From: Pogostemon cablin
Lineage: Eukaryota > Streptophyta > Magnoliopsida > Lamiales > Lamiaceae
NCBI GenBank assembly: GCA_023678885.1
Contig: JAHCLQ010000869.1
Coordinates: 30,149 to 94,148, forward strand
Direction: 5' to 3'
DNA: 64,000 nt
Part shown: positions 1-12,102 of the stretch, one piece after another
Layout: each line of letters opens with the position of its first letter
How positions within the stretch are numbered: the first letter of the stretch is position 1
Made by a program: the position numbers and the translations under genes
The notes under the pieces: generated by a model
Database searches by the model: none
What the model saw: the letters and a program-made list of their open reading frames with translations, nothing else
What the model was told of the DNA's origin: nothing

Positions 1-17
1 TTTCGATGTATATTTAC

Positions 18-36
18 TTCATTATGATGCATTTAC
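18..36. repeat. Irregular 19 bp monomer (GATGCATTTACC), two per HOR
   Basis: The usual GATGCATATTTAC is shortened to GATGCATTTAC, a loss of 2 bp. Two versions occur in each full HOR: one before CTCATTATGATCAAC (as here) and one before CTCATTATAATCAAC (first seen near 280). The second version is lost where copy 7790-9148 carries a deletion. These units are reliable phase markers for aligning HOR copies. Confidence 0.87.
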
Positions 37-391
37 CTCATTATGATCAACATTTCCTTCGTTTCGATGCGTATTTCTTTTGTTTTGATTCATATTTTCC
101 TTCATTTCGATGCATATTTCCTTCATTTTAATGGATATTTACTTCATTACGATCAAAATTTCCTTCGTTTTGATGCATATTTACTTCATTTCGATGCATA
201 TTTCCTTAATTTTGATGCATATTTACTTCATAACGACCAATATTTCCTTCGTTTCGATGCATTTTTACTTCATTTTGATGCATTTACCTCATTATAATCA
301 AAATTTCCTTCGTTTCGATACATATTTCTTTTGTTTTGATGCACATTTACTTATTTTTTATGCTCATTTTCTTGTTTCGATGCATATTTAC

Positions 392-423
392 TTTATTTTG
401 ATTCAAATTTTGATGCATTTTTC
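392..423. repeat. Enlarged 32 bp monomer (GATTCAAATTTTGATGCAT)
   Basis: A C-type monomer with about 11 extra bases: GATTCAAATTTT is inserted before GATGCAT. It lies just upstream of the fixed TTTCAATTGATATT monomer (TTTCAATCGATATT in this copy). That neighbour puts an in-frame TGA into the otherwise open − strand frame in nearly every HOR. A related 33 bp unit with GAATTAAATTTTGATGC lies at 1197-1229; later copies read GAATAAAATTTT or GATTCAAATTTT there. Confidence 0.85.
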
Positions 424-943
424 TTTCGTTTCAATCGATATTTACTTCATTTTGATGCATATTTTCTTCATTTTGATGCATATTTCTTTATGATCAATAT
501 TTTCTTCATTTCGAGGTATATTACTTCATTTTAATGAATATTTACTTCATTACGATCAACATTTCCTTCGTTTTGATGCATATTTACATCATTTTAATGC
601 ATATTTACCTCATTAAGATCTACATTTCCTTCGTTTCGAAGCATATTTCTTTCATTTCGATAAATATTTACTTCATTTAGATGCATATTTACTTCATTGC
701 GATCAACATTTCCTTCATTTCGAGGAAAATTTACTTCATTTTGTTGCATAATTACTTCTTTCAGATCAACATTTTCATCGTTTCGATACATGTTTACTTT
801 ATTTTGATGCATATTTTCTTCACTACGATCAACATTTCCTTTGTTTCGTTGTATGTTTCCTTCATTCTGATGCATATTCACTTCATTACGATCAACATTT
901 CCTTCGATTCGATACATATATCCACATTTTGATGCATATTTCC

Positions 944-966
944 TTCGTTTCGATGTATATAATTAC
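944..966. repeat. Irregular 23 bp monomer (GTATATAATTAC), one per full HOR
   Basis: A B-type monomer in which GCATATTTAC is replaced by GTATATAATTAC, making it 2 bp longer than normal. The same element recurs at the same HOR position (for example near 2395, 17.03k, 30.24k, 46.99k and 63.64k), about 330 bp after each full-length anchor. It shifts the translation phase of both strands and so truncates the open frames in each HOR. It is absent from the internally deleted Z units. Confidence 0.88.
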
Positions 967-1029
967 TTTATTTTGATGCATATTTACTTAATTTCGATGC
1001 ATATTTCCCTCATTTTGATGCATATTTAC

Positions 1030-1092
1030 TTCATTACGATAAACATTTTCTTCGTTTCGATGCATATTTACTTCATTTTGATGCATATTTAC
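1030..1092. repeat. Example A-B-C trimer (63 bp) that defines the monomer types
   Basis: Three consecutive 21 bp monomers. Type A (1030-1050) has core TTCATTACGAT followed here by AAACATTTTC; most A copies read CGATCAACATTTCC. Type B (1051-1071) has core TTCGTTTCGATGCAT. Type C (1072-1092) has core TTCATTTTGATGCAT. B and C end in ATATTTAC. B and C differ only at two CpG positions (CG versus CA, and CG versus TG). The A-B-C order recurs throughout the window, most often every 63 bp, with four- or five-monomer spacings in places. Confidence 0.93.
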
Positions 1093-2058
1093 CTCATTAT
1101 GATAAACATTTCCTTCGTTTCGATGCATATTTATTTCGTTTTGATGTACATTTACTTCATTTTCATGCTCATTTTATCGTTTCGATGGATATTTACTTCA
1201 TTTTGAATTAAATTTTGATGCATATTTAGTTCGTTTCGATGCATATTTTCTTCGTTTCGATTGATATTTACTTCATTTGGATGCATATTTACTAAATTAC
1301 GATCAATATTATCTACGTTTCGATGCATTTTTACTTTATTTTGATGGATATTTACTTCATTACGATCAACATTTCCTTTGTTTCGATGTATATTTACTTC
1401 ATTGTGATGAATTTACCTCATTATGATCAATATTTCCTTCATTTCGATGCGTATTTCTTTTGTTTTGATTCATATTTTCCTTCGTTTCGATGCATATTTC
1501 CTTCATTTTGATGGATATTTACTTCATTACGATCAATATTTCCTTCGTTTTGATGCATATTTAATTCATTTCGATGCATATTTCCTTAATTTTGATGCAT
1601 ATTTACTTCATAACGACCAATATTTCCTTCGTTTCGATGCATATTTACTTCATTTTGATGCATTTACCTCATTATAATCAACATTTCCTTCGTTTCGATG
1701 CATATTTCTTTTGTTTTGATGCACATTTACTTCTTTTTTATGCTCATTTTCTTGTTTCGATGCATATTTACTTTATTTTGATTCAAATTTTGATGCATTT
1801 TTCTTTCGTTTCAATTGATATTTACTTCATTTTGATGTATATTTCCTTCATTTTGATGCAATTTACTTCATTACGTTCAACATTTCCTTTGTTTTGATGC
1901 ATATTTTCTTCATTTTGATGCATATTTCTTTATGATCAATATTTTCTTCATTTCGATGTATATTTACTTCATTTTGATGCATATTACTTCATTACGATCA
2001 ACATTTCCTTCGTTTTGATGCTTATTTACATCATTTTAATGCATATTTACCTCATTAA

Positions 2059-3485
2059 GATCTACATTTCCTTCGTTTCGAAGCATATTTCTTTCATTTC
2101 GATAAATATTTACTTCATTTAGATGCATATTTACTTCATTGCGATCAACATTTCCTTCATTTCGATGCATATTTACTTCATTTTGTTGCATAATTACTTC
2201 TTTCAGATCAACATTTTCATCGTTTCGATACATATTTACTTTATTTTGATGTATATTTTCTTCACTACGATCAACATTTCCTTTGTTTCGTTGTATGTTT
2301 CCTTCATTCTGATGCATATTTACTTCATTACGATCAACATTTCCTTCGATTCGATGCATATATCCACATTTCGATGCATATTTCCTTCGTTTCGATGTAT
2401 ATAATTACTTCATTTTGATGCATATTTACTTAATTTCGATGCATATTTCCTTCATTTTGATGCATATTTACTTCATTACGATAAACATTTCCTTCGTTTC
2501 GATGCATATTTACTTCATTTAGATGCATATTTACCTCATTATGATCAACATTTCCATCGTTTCGATGCTTATTTCTTTCGTTTTGATGCACATTTACTTC
2601 ATTTTCATGCTCATTTTCTCGTTTCGATGGATATTTACCTCATTTTGAATAAAATTTTGATGGATATTTAGTTCGTTTCGATTGATATTTACTTCATTTT
2701 GATGCATATTTACTAAATTACGATCAATATTTTCTTCGTTTCGATGCATTTTTACTTTATTTTGATGGATATTTACTTCATTACGATCAATATTTCCTTT
2801 GTTTCGATGTATATTTACTTCATTATGATGCATTTACCTCATTATGATCAACATTTCCTTCATTTCGATGCGTATTTCTTTTGTTTTGATTCATATTTTT
2901 CTTCGTTTCGATTCATATTTCCTTCATTTAAATGGATATTTACTTCATTACGATCAACATTTCCTTCGTTTTGATGCATATTTACTTCATTTCGATGCAT
3001 ATTTCCTTAATTTTGATGCATATTTACTTCATAACGACCAATATTTCCTTCGTTTCGATGCATATTTACTTCATTTTGATGCATTTACCTCATTATAATC
3101 AACATTTCCTTTGTTTTGATGCATATTTCTTTTGTTTTGATGCACATTTACTTCATTTTGATGCTCATTTTCTTGTTTCGATGCATATTTACTTCATTTT
3201 GATTCAAATTTTGATGCAATTTTCTTTCGTTTCAATTGATATTTACTTCATTTTGATCAATATTTCCTTCATTTTGATGCAGATTTACTTCATTACGTTC
3301 AACATTTCCTTTGTTTTGATGCATATTTTCTTCATTTTGATGCATATTTACTTCATTACGATCAATATTTTCTTCATTTCGATGTATATTTACTTCATTT
3401 TGATGCATATTTACTTCATTACGATCAACATTTCCTTCGTTTTGATGCTTATTTACATCATTTTGATGCATATTTACCTCATTAA
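2059..3485. repeat. HOR copy 2 (1427 bp)
   Basis: A complete set of HOR markers. The stretch from about 2744 to 3100 is almost identical to 4165-4520 (offset 1421 bp), including the rare TCGATTCATATTTCC and TTTAAATGGATATT monomers. This shows recent exchange with the next HOR. Confidence 0.9.
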
Positions 3486-4900
3486 GATCTACATTTCCTT
3501 CGTTTCGAAGCATATTTCTTTCATTTCGATAAATATTTACTTCATTTAGATGCATATTTACTTCATTGGGATCAACATTTCCTTCATTTCGATGCATATT
3601 TACATCATTTTGTTGCATAATTACTTCTTTCAGATCAACATTTTCATCGTTTACATATTTAATTTATTTTGATGCATATTTTCTTCACTACGATCAACAT
3701 TTCCTTTGTTTCGTTGTATGTTTCCTTCATTCTGATGCATATTTACTTCATTACGATCAACATTTTCTTCGATTCGATGCATATATCCACATTTCGATGC
3801 ATATTTCCTTCGTTTCGATGTATATAATTACTTCATTTTGATGCATATTTACTTAATTTCGATGCATATTTCCTTCATTTCGATGCATATTTATTCATTA
3901 CGATAAACATTTCCTTCTTTTCGATGCATATTTACTTCATTTTGATGCATATTTACCTCATTATGATCAACATTTCCTTCGTTTCGATGCTTATTTCTTT
4001 CTTTTTGATGCACATTTACTTCATTTTCATGCTCATTTTCTCGTTTCGATGGATATTACTTCATTTTGAATAAAATTTTGATGCATATTTAGTTCGTTTC
4101 GATTGATATTTACTTCATTTTGATGCATATTTACTAAATTACGATCAATATTTTCTTCGTTTCGATGCATTTTTACTTTATTTTGATGGATATTTACTTC
4201 ATTACGATCAACATTTCCTTTGTTTCGATGTATATTTACTTCATTATGATGCATTTACCTCATTATGATCAACATTTCCTTCATTTCGATGCGTATTTCT
4301 TTTGTTTTGATTCATATTTTTCTTCGTTTCGATTCATATTTCCTTCATTTAAATGGATATTTACTTCATTACGATCAACATTTCCTTCGTTTTGATGCAT
4401 ATTTACTTCATTTCGATGCATATTTCCTTAATTTTGATGCATATTTACTTCATAACGACCAATATTTCCTTCGTTTCGATGCATATTTACTTCATTTTGA
4501 TGCATTTACCTCATTATAATCAACATTTCCTTCGTTTTGATGCATATTTCTTTTGTTTTGATGCACATTTACTTTATTTTGATGCTCATTTTCTTGTTTC
4601 GATACATATATACTAAATTTTGATTCAAATTTTGATGCATTTTTTTTCGTTTCAATTGATATTTACTTCATTTTGATCCATATTTCCTTCATTTTGATGC
4701 AGATTTACTTCATTACGTTCAACATTTCCTTTGTTTTGATGTATATTTTCTTCATTTTGATGCATATTTCTTTATGATCAATATTTTCTTCATTTCGATG
4801 TATATTACTTCATTTTAATGAATATTTACTTCATTACGATCAACATTTCCTTCGTTTTGATGCATATTTACATCATTTTAATGCATATTTACCTCATTAA
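3486..4900. repeat. HOR copy 3 (1415 bp)
   Basis: Slightly short. Small losses are visible: CATCGTTTACATATTTAATTT near 3646 lacks the CGATA of its counterparts, and GCATATTTATTCATTACG near 3884 lacks bases. The usual CATTGCGATCAAC monomer reads CATTGGGATCAAC near 3565, which removes a CpG. Confidence 0.88.
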
Positions 4901-6343
4901 GATCTGCATTTCCTTCGTTTCGAAGCATATTTCTTTCATTTCGATAAATATTTACTTCATTTAGATGCATATTTACTTCATTGCGATCAACATTTCCTTC
5001 ATTTCGATGCATATTTACTTCATTTTGTTGCATAATTACTTCTTTCAGATCAACATTTTCATCGTTTCGATACATGTTTACTTTATTTTGATGCATATTT
5101 TCTTCACTACGATCAACATTTCCTTTGTTTCGTTGTATGTTTCCTTCATTCTGATGAATATTTACTTCATTACGATCAACATTTCATTCGATTCGATGCA
5201 TATATCCACATTTCGATGCATATTTCCTTCGTTTCGATGTATATAATTACTTCATTTTGATGCATATTTAATTAATTTTGATGCATATTTCATTCATTTT
5301 GATGCATATTTACTTTATTACGATAAACATTTCCTTCGTTTCGATGCATATTTACTTCATTTTGATGCATATTTACCTCATTATGATCAACATTTCCTTT
5401 GTTTCGATGCATATTTCTTTCGTTTTGATGCACATTTACTTCATTTTCCTGCTCATTTTCTCGTTTCGATGGATATTTACTTCATTTTGAATCAAATTTT
5501 GATGCATATTTAGTTCGTTTCGATGCATATTTTCTTTGTTTCGATTGATATTTACTTCATTTTGATGCATATTTACTAAATTACGATCAATATTTTCTTC
5601 GTTTCGATGCATTTTTACTTTATTTTGATGGATATTTACTTCATTACGATCAACATTTCCTTTGTTTCGATGTATATTTACTTCATTATGATGCATTTAC
5701 CTCATTATGATCAACATTTCCTTCGTTTCGATGCGTATTTCTTTTGTTTTGATTCATATTTTCCTTCATTTCGATGCATATTTCCTTCATTTTAATGGAT
5801 ATTTACTTCATTACGATCAAAATTTCCTTCGTTTTGATGCATATTTACTTCATTTCGATGCATATTTCCTTAATTTTGATGCATATTTACTTCATAACGA
5901 CCAATATTTCCTTCGTTTCGATGCATTTTTACTTCATTTTGATGCATTTACCTCATTATAATCAAAATTTCCTTCGTTTCGATACATATTTCTTTTGTTT
6001 TGATGCACATTTACTTATTTTTTATGCTCATTTTCTTGTTTCGATGCATATTTACTTTATTTTGATTCAAATTTTGATGCATTTTTCTTTCGTTTCAATC
6101 GATATTTACTTCATTTTGATGCATATTTCCTTCATTTTGATGCAGATTTACTTCATTACGTTCAACATTTCCTTTGTTTTGATGCATATTTTCTTCATTT
6201 TGATGCATATTTCTTTATGATCAATATTTTCTTCATTTCGAGGTATATTACTTCATTTCAATGAATATTTACTTCATTACGATCAACATTTCCTTCGTTT
6301 TGATGCATATTTACATCATTTTAATGCATATTTACCTCATTAA
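4901..6343. repeat. HOR copy 4 (1443 bp)
   Basis: The anchor reads GATCTGCAT, a private change, with the BglII site kept. From about 5665 on it is the partner of the left window edge (offset 5664 bp). It keeps the 63 bp that the edge copy lacks. Confidence 0.88.
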
Positions 6344-7789
6344 GATCTACATTTCCTTCGTTTCGAAGCATATTTCTTTCATTTCGATAAATATTTACTT
6401 CATTTAGATGCATATTTACTTCATTGCGATCAACATTTCCTTCATTTCGAGGAAAATTTACTTCATTTTGTTGCATAATTACTTCTTTCAGATCAACATT
6501 TTCATCGTTTCGATACATGTTTACTTTATTTTGATGCATATTTTCTTCACTACGATCAACATTTCCTTTGTTTCGTTGTATGTTTCCTTCATTCTGATGC
6601 ATATTTACTTCATTACGATCAACATTTCCTTCGATTCGATACATATATCCACATTTTGATGCATATTTCCTTCGTTTCGATGTATATAATTACTTTATTT
6701 TGATGCATGTTTACTTAATTTCGATGCATATTTCCCTCATTTTGATGCATATTTACTTCATTACGATAAACATTTTCTTCGTTTCGATGCATATTTACTT
6801 CATTTTGATGCATATTTACCTCATTATGATCAACATTTCCTCAGTTTCGATGCATATTTATTTCGTTTTGATGTACATTTACTTCATTTTCATGCTCATT
6901 TTCTCGTTTCGATGGATATTTACTTCATTTTGAATTAAATTTTGATGCATATTTAGTTCGTTTCGATGCATATTTTCTTCGTTTCGATTGATATTTACTT
7001 CATTTTGATGCATATTTACTAAATTACGATCAATATTATCTACGTTTCGATGCATTTTTACTTTATTTTGATAGATATTTACTTCATTACGATCAACATT
7101 TCCTTTGTTTCGATGTATATTTACTTCATTATGATGAATTTACCTCATTATGATCAATATTTCCTTCATTTCGATGCGTATTTCTTTTGTTTTGATTCAT
7201 ATTTTCCTTCGTTTCGATGCATATTTCCTTCATTTTGATGGATATTTACTTCATTACGATCAATATTTCCTTCGTTTTGATGCATATTTACTTCATTTCG
7301 ATGCATATTTCCTTAATTTTGATGCATATTTACTTCATAACGACCAATATTTCCTTCGTTTCGATGCATATTTACTTCATTTTGATGCATTTACCTCATT
7401 ATAATCAACATTTCCTTCGTTTCGATGCATATTTCTTTTGTTTTGATGCACATTTACTTCTTTTTTATGCTCATTTTCTTGTTTCGATGCATATTTACTT
7501 TATTTTGATTCAAATTTTGATACATTTTTCTTTCGTTTCAATTGATATTTACTTCATTTTGATGTATATTTCCTTCATTTTGATGCAATTTACTTCATTA
7601 CGTTCAACATTTCCTTTGTTTTGATGCATATTTTCTTCATTTTGATGCATATTCAATTCTTTACGATCAATATTTTCTTCATTTCGATGTATATTTACTT
7701 CATTTTGATGCATATTACTTCATTACGATCAACATTTCCTTCGTTTTGATGCTTATTTACATCATTTTAATGCATATTTACCTCATTAA
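6344..7789. repeat. HOR copy 5 (1446 bp), partner of copy 1
   Basis: Nearly the same sequence as 617-2058. One patch differs: near 7650 it reads CATATTCAATTCTTTACGATC, where copy 1 has a 4 bp shorter CATATTTCTTTATGATC. The patch matches a marker used later in the dimers at 22-29 kb, so it looks like a local conversion tract. Confidence 0.9.
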
Positions 7790-9148
7790 GATCTACATTT
7801 CCTTCGTTTCGAAGCATATTTCTTTCATTTCGATAAATATTTACTTCATTTAGATGCATATTTACTTCATTGCGATCAACATTTCCTTCATTTCGATGCA
7901 TATTTACTTCATTTTGTTGCATAATTACTTCTTTCAGATCAACATTTTCATCGTTTCGATACATATTTACTTTATTTTGATGTATATTTCTTCACTACGA
8001 TCAACATTTCCTTTGTTTCGTTGTATGTTTCCTTCATTCTGATGCATATTTACTTCATTACGATCAACATTTCCTTCGATTCGATGCATATATCCACATT
8101 TCGATGCATATTTCCTTCGTTTCGATGTATATAATTACTTCATTTTGATGCATATTTACTTAATTTCGATGCATATTTCCTTTATTTTGATGCATATTTA
8201 CTTCATTACGATAAACATTTCCTTCGTTTCGATGCATATTTACTTCATTTAGATGCATATTTACCTCATTATGATCAACATTTCCATCGTTTCGATGCTT
8301 ATTTCTTTTGTTTTGATGCACAATTACTTCATTTTCATGCTCATTTTCTCGTTTCGATGGATATTTACTTCATTTTGAATAAAATTTTGATGCATATTTA
8401 GTTCGTTTCAATTGATATTTACTTCATTTTGATGCATATTTACTAAATTACGATCAATATTTTCTTCGTTTCGATGCATTTTTACTTTATTTTGATGGAT
8501 ATTTACTTCATTACGATCAACATTTCCTTTGTTTCGATGTATATTTACTTCATTACGATGCATTTACCTCATTATGATCAACATTTCCTTCATTTCGATG
8601 CGTATTTCTTTTGTTTTGATTCATATTTTTCTTCGTTTCGATGCATATTTCCTTCATTTTGATGGATATTTACTTCATTACGATCAACATTTCCTTCGTT
8701 TTGATGCATATTTACTTCATTTCGATGCATATTTCTTTAATTTTGATGCATATTTACTTCATAACGACCAATATTTCCTTCGTTTCGATGCATATTTCTT
8801 TTGTTTTGATGCACATTTACTTCTTTTTTATGCTCATTTTCTTGTTTCGATGCATATTTACTTTATTTTGATTCAAATTTTGATGCATTTTTCTTTCGTT
8901 TCAATTGATATTTACTTCATTTTGATGTATATTTCCTTCATTTTGATGCAATTTACTTCATTACGTTCAACATTTCCTTTGTTTTGATGCATATTTTCTT
9001 CATTTTGATCCATATTTCTTTATGATCAATATTTTCTTCATTTCGATGTATATTTACTTCATTTTGATGCATATTACTTCATTACGATCAACATTTCCTT
9101 CGTTTTGATGCTTATTTACATCATTTTAATGCATATTTACCTCATTAA
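7790..9148. repeat. HOR copy 6 (1359 bp), about 87 bp short
   Basis: Near 8787-8800 the CATAACGACCAAT section runs straight into GCATATTTCTTTTGTTTTG. The monomers with GATGCATTTACC and CATTATAATCAAC are missing. The loss equals about four monomers and fits unequal exchange between two B-type monomers. Confidence 0.88.
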
Positions 9149-10657
9149 GATCTACATTTCCTTCGTTTCGAAGCATATTTCTTTCATTTCGATAAATATT
9201 TACTTCATTTAGATGCATATTTACTTCATTGCGATCAACATTTCCTTCATTTCGATGCATATTTACTTCATTTTGTTGCATAATCACTTCACTCAGATCA
9301 ACATTTTCATCTTTTCGATACATATTTACTTTATTTTGATGTATATTTTCTTCACTACGATCAACATTTCCTTTGTTTCGTTGTATGTTTCCTTCATTCT
9401 GATGCATATTTACTTCATTACGATCAACATTTCCTTCAATTCGATGCATATATCCACATTTCGATGCATATTTCCTTCGTTTCGATGTATATAATTACTT
9501 CATTTTGATGCATATTTACTTAATTTCGATGCATATTTCCTTCATTTTGATGCATATTTACTTCATTACGATAAACATTTCCTTTATTTCGATGCATATT
9601 TACTTCATTTTGATACATATTTACCTCATTATGATCAACATTTCCATCGTTTCGATGCTTATTTCTTTTGTTTTGATGCACAATTACTTCATTTTCATGC
9701 TCATTTTCTCGTTTCGACGGATATTTACTTCATTTTGATTAAAATTTTGATGCATATTTAGTTCGTTTCAATTGATATTTACTTCATTTTGATGCATATT
9801 TACTAAATTACGATCAATATTTTCTTCGTTTCGATGCATTTTTACTTTATTTTGATGGATATTTACTTCATTACGATCAACATTTCCTTTGTTTCGATGT
9901 ATATTTACTTCATTATGACGCATTTACCTCATTATGATCAACATTTCCTTCATTTCGATGCGTATTTCTTTTGTTTTGATTCATATTTTTCTTCGTTTCG
10001 ATGCATATTTCCTTCATTTTGATGGATATTTACTTCATTACGATCAACATTTCCTTCGTTTTGATGCATATTTACTTCATTTCGATGCATATTTCCTTAA
10101 TTTTGATGCATATTTACTTCATAATGACCAATATTTCCTTCGTTTAGATGCATATTTACTTCATTTTGATGCATTTACCTCATTATAATCAACATTTCCT
10201 TCGTTTTGATGCATATTTCTTTTGTTTTGATGCACATTTACTTCATTTTGATGCTCATTTTCTTGTTTCGATGCATATTTACTTCATTTTGATTCAAATT
10301 TTGATGCATTTTTCTTTCGTTTCAATTGATATTTACTTCATTTTGATCCATATTTCCTTCATTTTGATGCAGATTTACTTCATTACGTTCAACATTTCCT
10401 TTGTTTTGATGCATATTTTCTTCATTTTGATGCATATTTACTTCATTACGATCAACATTTTCTTCATTTCGATGTATATGTACTTCATTTTGATGCATAT
10501 TTACTTCATTACGATCAACATTTCCTTCGTTTTGATGCATATTTCCTTCATTTCGATGCATATTTCCTTAATTTTGATGCATATTTACTTCATAACGACC
10601 AATATTTCCTTCGTTTCGATGCATATTTACTTCATTTTGATGCATTTACATCATTAT
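9149..10657. repeat. HOR copy 7 (1509 bp), extended by a repeated segment
   Basis: The longest single HOR. The segment with TTAATTTTGATGC, CATAACGACCAAT and CATTATAATCAAC appears near 10.1k and again near 10.57-10.67k, where the usual GATGCTTATTTACATC section should be. The second appearance runs into the start of the next HOR and replaces its anchor. Confidence 0.87.
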
Positions 10658-12102
10658 AATCAACATTTCCTTTGTTTCGAAGAATATTTCTTTCATTTCG
10701 ATAAATATTTACTTCATTTAGATGCATATTTACTTCATTGCGATCAACATTTCCTTCGTTTCGATGCATATTTACTTCATTTTGTCGCATAATTACTTCT
10801 TTCAGATCAACATTTTCATCGTTTCGATACATATTTACTTTATTTTGATGCATATTTTCTTCACTATGATCAACATTTCCTTTGTTTCGTTGTATGTTTC
10901 CTTCATTCTGATGCATATTTACTTCATTACGATCAACATTTCCTTCGATTCGATGCATATATCCATATTTCGATGCATATTTCCTTCGTTTCGATGTAAT
11001 AATTACTTCATTTTGATGCATATTTACTTAATTTCGATGCATATTTCCTTCATTTTGATGCATATTTACTTCTTTACGATAAACATTTCCTTCGTTTCGA
11101 TGCATATTTACTTCATTTTGATGCATATTTACCTCATTATGATCAACATTTCCTTCGTTTCGATGCATATTTCTTTCGTTTTGATGCACATTTACTTCAT
11201 TTTCCTGCTCATTTTCTCGTTTCGATTGATATTTACTTCATTTTGAATCAAATTTTGATGCATATTTAGTTCGTTTCGATGCATATTTTCTTCGTTTCGA
11301 TTGATATTTACTTCATTTTGATGCATATTTACTAAATTACGATCAATATTTTCTTCGTTTCGATGCATTTTTACTTTATTTTAATGGATATTTACTTCAT
11401 TACGATCAACATTTCCTTTGTTTCGATGTATATTTACTTCATTACGATGCATTTACCTCATTATGATCAACATTTCCTTCATTTTGATGCGTATTTCTTT
11501 TGTTTTGATTCATATTTTTCTTCGTTTCGATGCATATTTCCTTCATTTTGATGGATATTTACTTCATTACGATCAACATTTCTTTCGTTTTGATGCATAT
11601 TTACTTCATTTCGATGCATATTTCCTTAATTTTGATGCATATTTACTTCATAACGACCAATATTTCCTTCGTTTCGATGCATATTTACTTCATTTTGATG
11701 CATTTACCTCATTATAATCAACATTTCCTTCGTTTTGATGCATATTTCTTTTGTTTTGATGCACATTTACTTCATTTTGATGCACATTTTCTTGTTTCGA
11801 TGCATATTTACTTCATTTTGATTCAAATTTTGATGCATTTTTCTTTCGTTTCGATTGATATTTACTTCATTTTGATCCATACTTCCTTCATTTTGATGCA
11901 GATTTACTTCATTACGTTCAACATTTCCTTTGTTTTGATGCATATTTTTTATTTTGATGCATATTTACTTCATTACGATCAATATTTTCTTCATTTCGAT
12001 GTATATTTACTTCATTTTGATGCATATTTACTTCATCACGATCAACATTTCCTTCGTATTGAAGCTTATTTACATCATTTTGACGCATATTTACCTCATT
12101 AA
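10658..12102. repeat. HOR copy 8 (1445 bp), anchor replaced
   Basis: The start is placed by alignment: the position normally reading AAGATCTACAT reads ATAATCAACAT, and the following monomer is TTTCGAAGAATATTTC. The rest is a regular HOR. The usual GTATATAATTAC monomer reads GTAATAATTAC near 10997. Confidence 0.83.

Larger units (their letters stand above)
1..616. repeat. Partial HOR at the left window edge
   Basis: This is the last 616 bp of an HOR whose start lies outside the window. It is nearly identical to 5665-6343 (offset 5664 bp) but lacks 63 bp, three whole monomers, around 453-457. The missing part contains the GATGCAGATTTAC and CATTACGTTCAAC monomers that the copy at 5665 keeps. 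Confidence 0.9.
617..2058. repeat. HOR copy 1 (1442 bp)
   Basis: Anchor AAGATCTACAT at its start. It matches the HOR at 6344-7789 with an offset of 5727 bp over most of its length, down to private variants such as GAGGAAAATTTAC near 721. The distal part has a single-base deletion (GCATATTACTTC near 1980) shared with 7.71k and 9.07k. Confidence 0.9.

Noticed and set aside
438..443. ATCGAT and AGATCT sites as restriction-modification or regulatory sites
   Set aside because: They are single-base variants of repeat monomers. They help as landmarks but show no sign of function.
1..616. Satellite-to-unique-DNA boundary at the left window edge
   Set aside because: The edge sequence aligns without a break to 5665-6343, so the array simply continues beyond the window.
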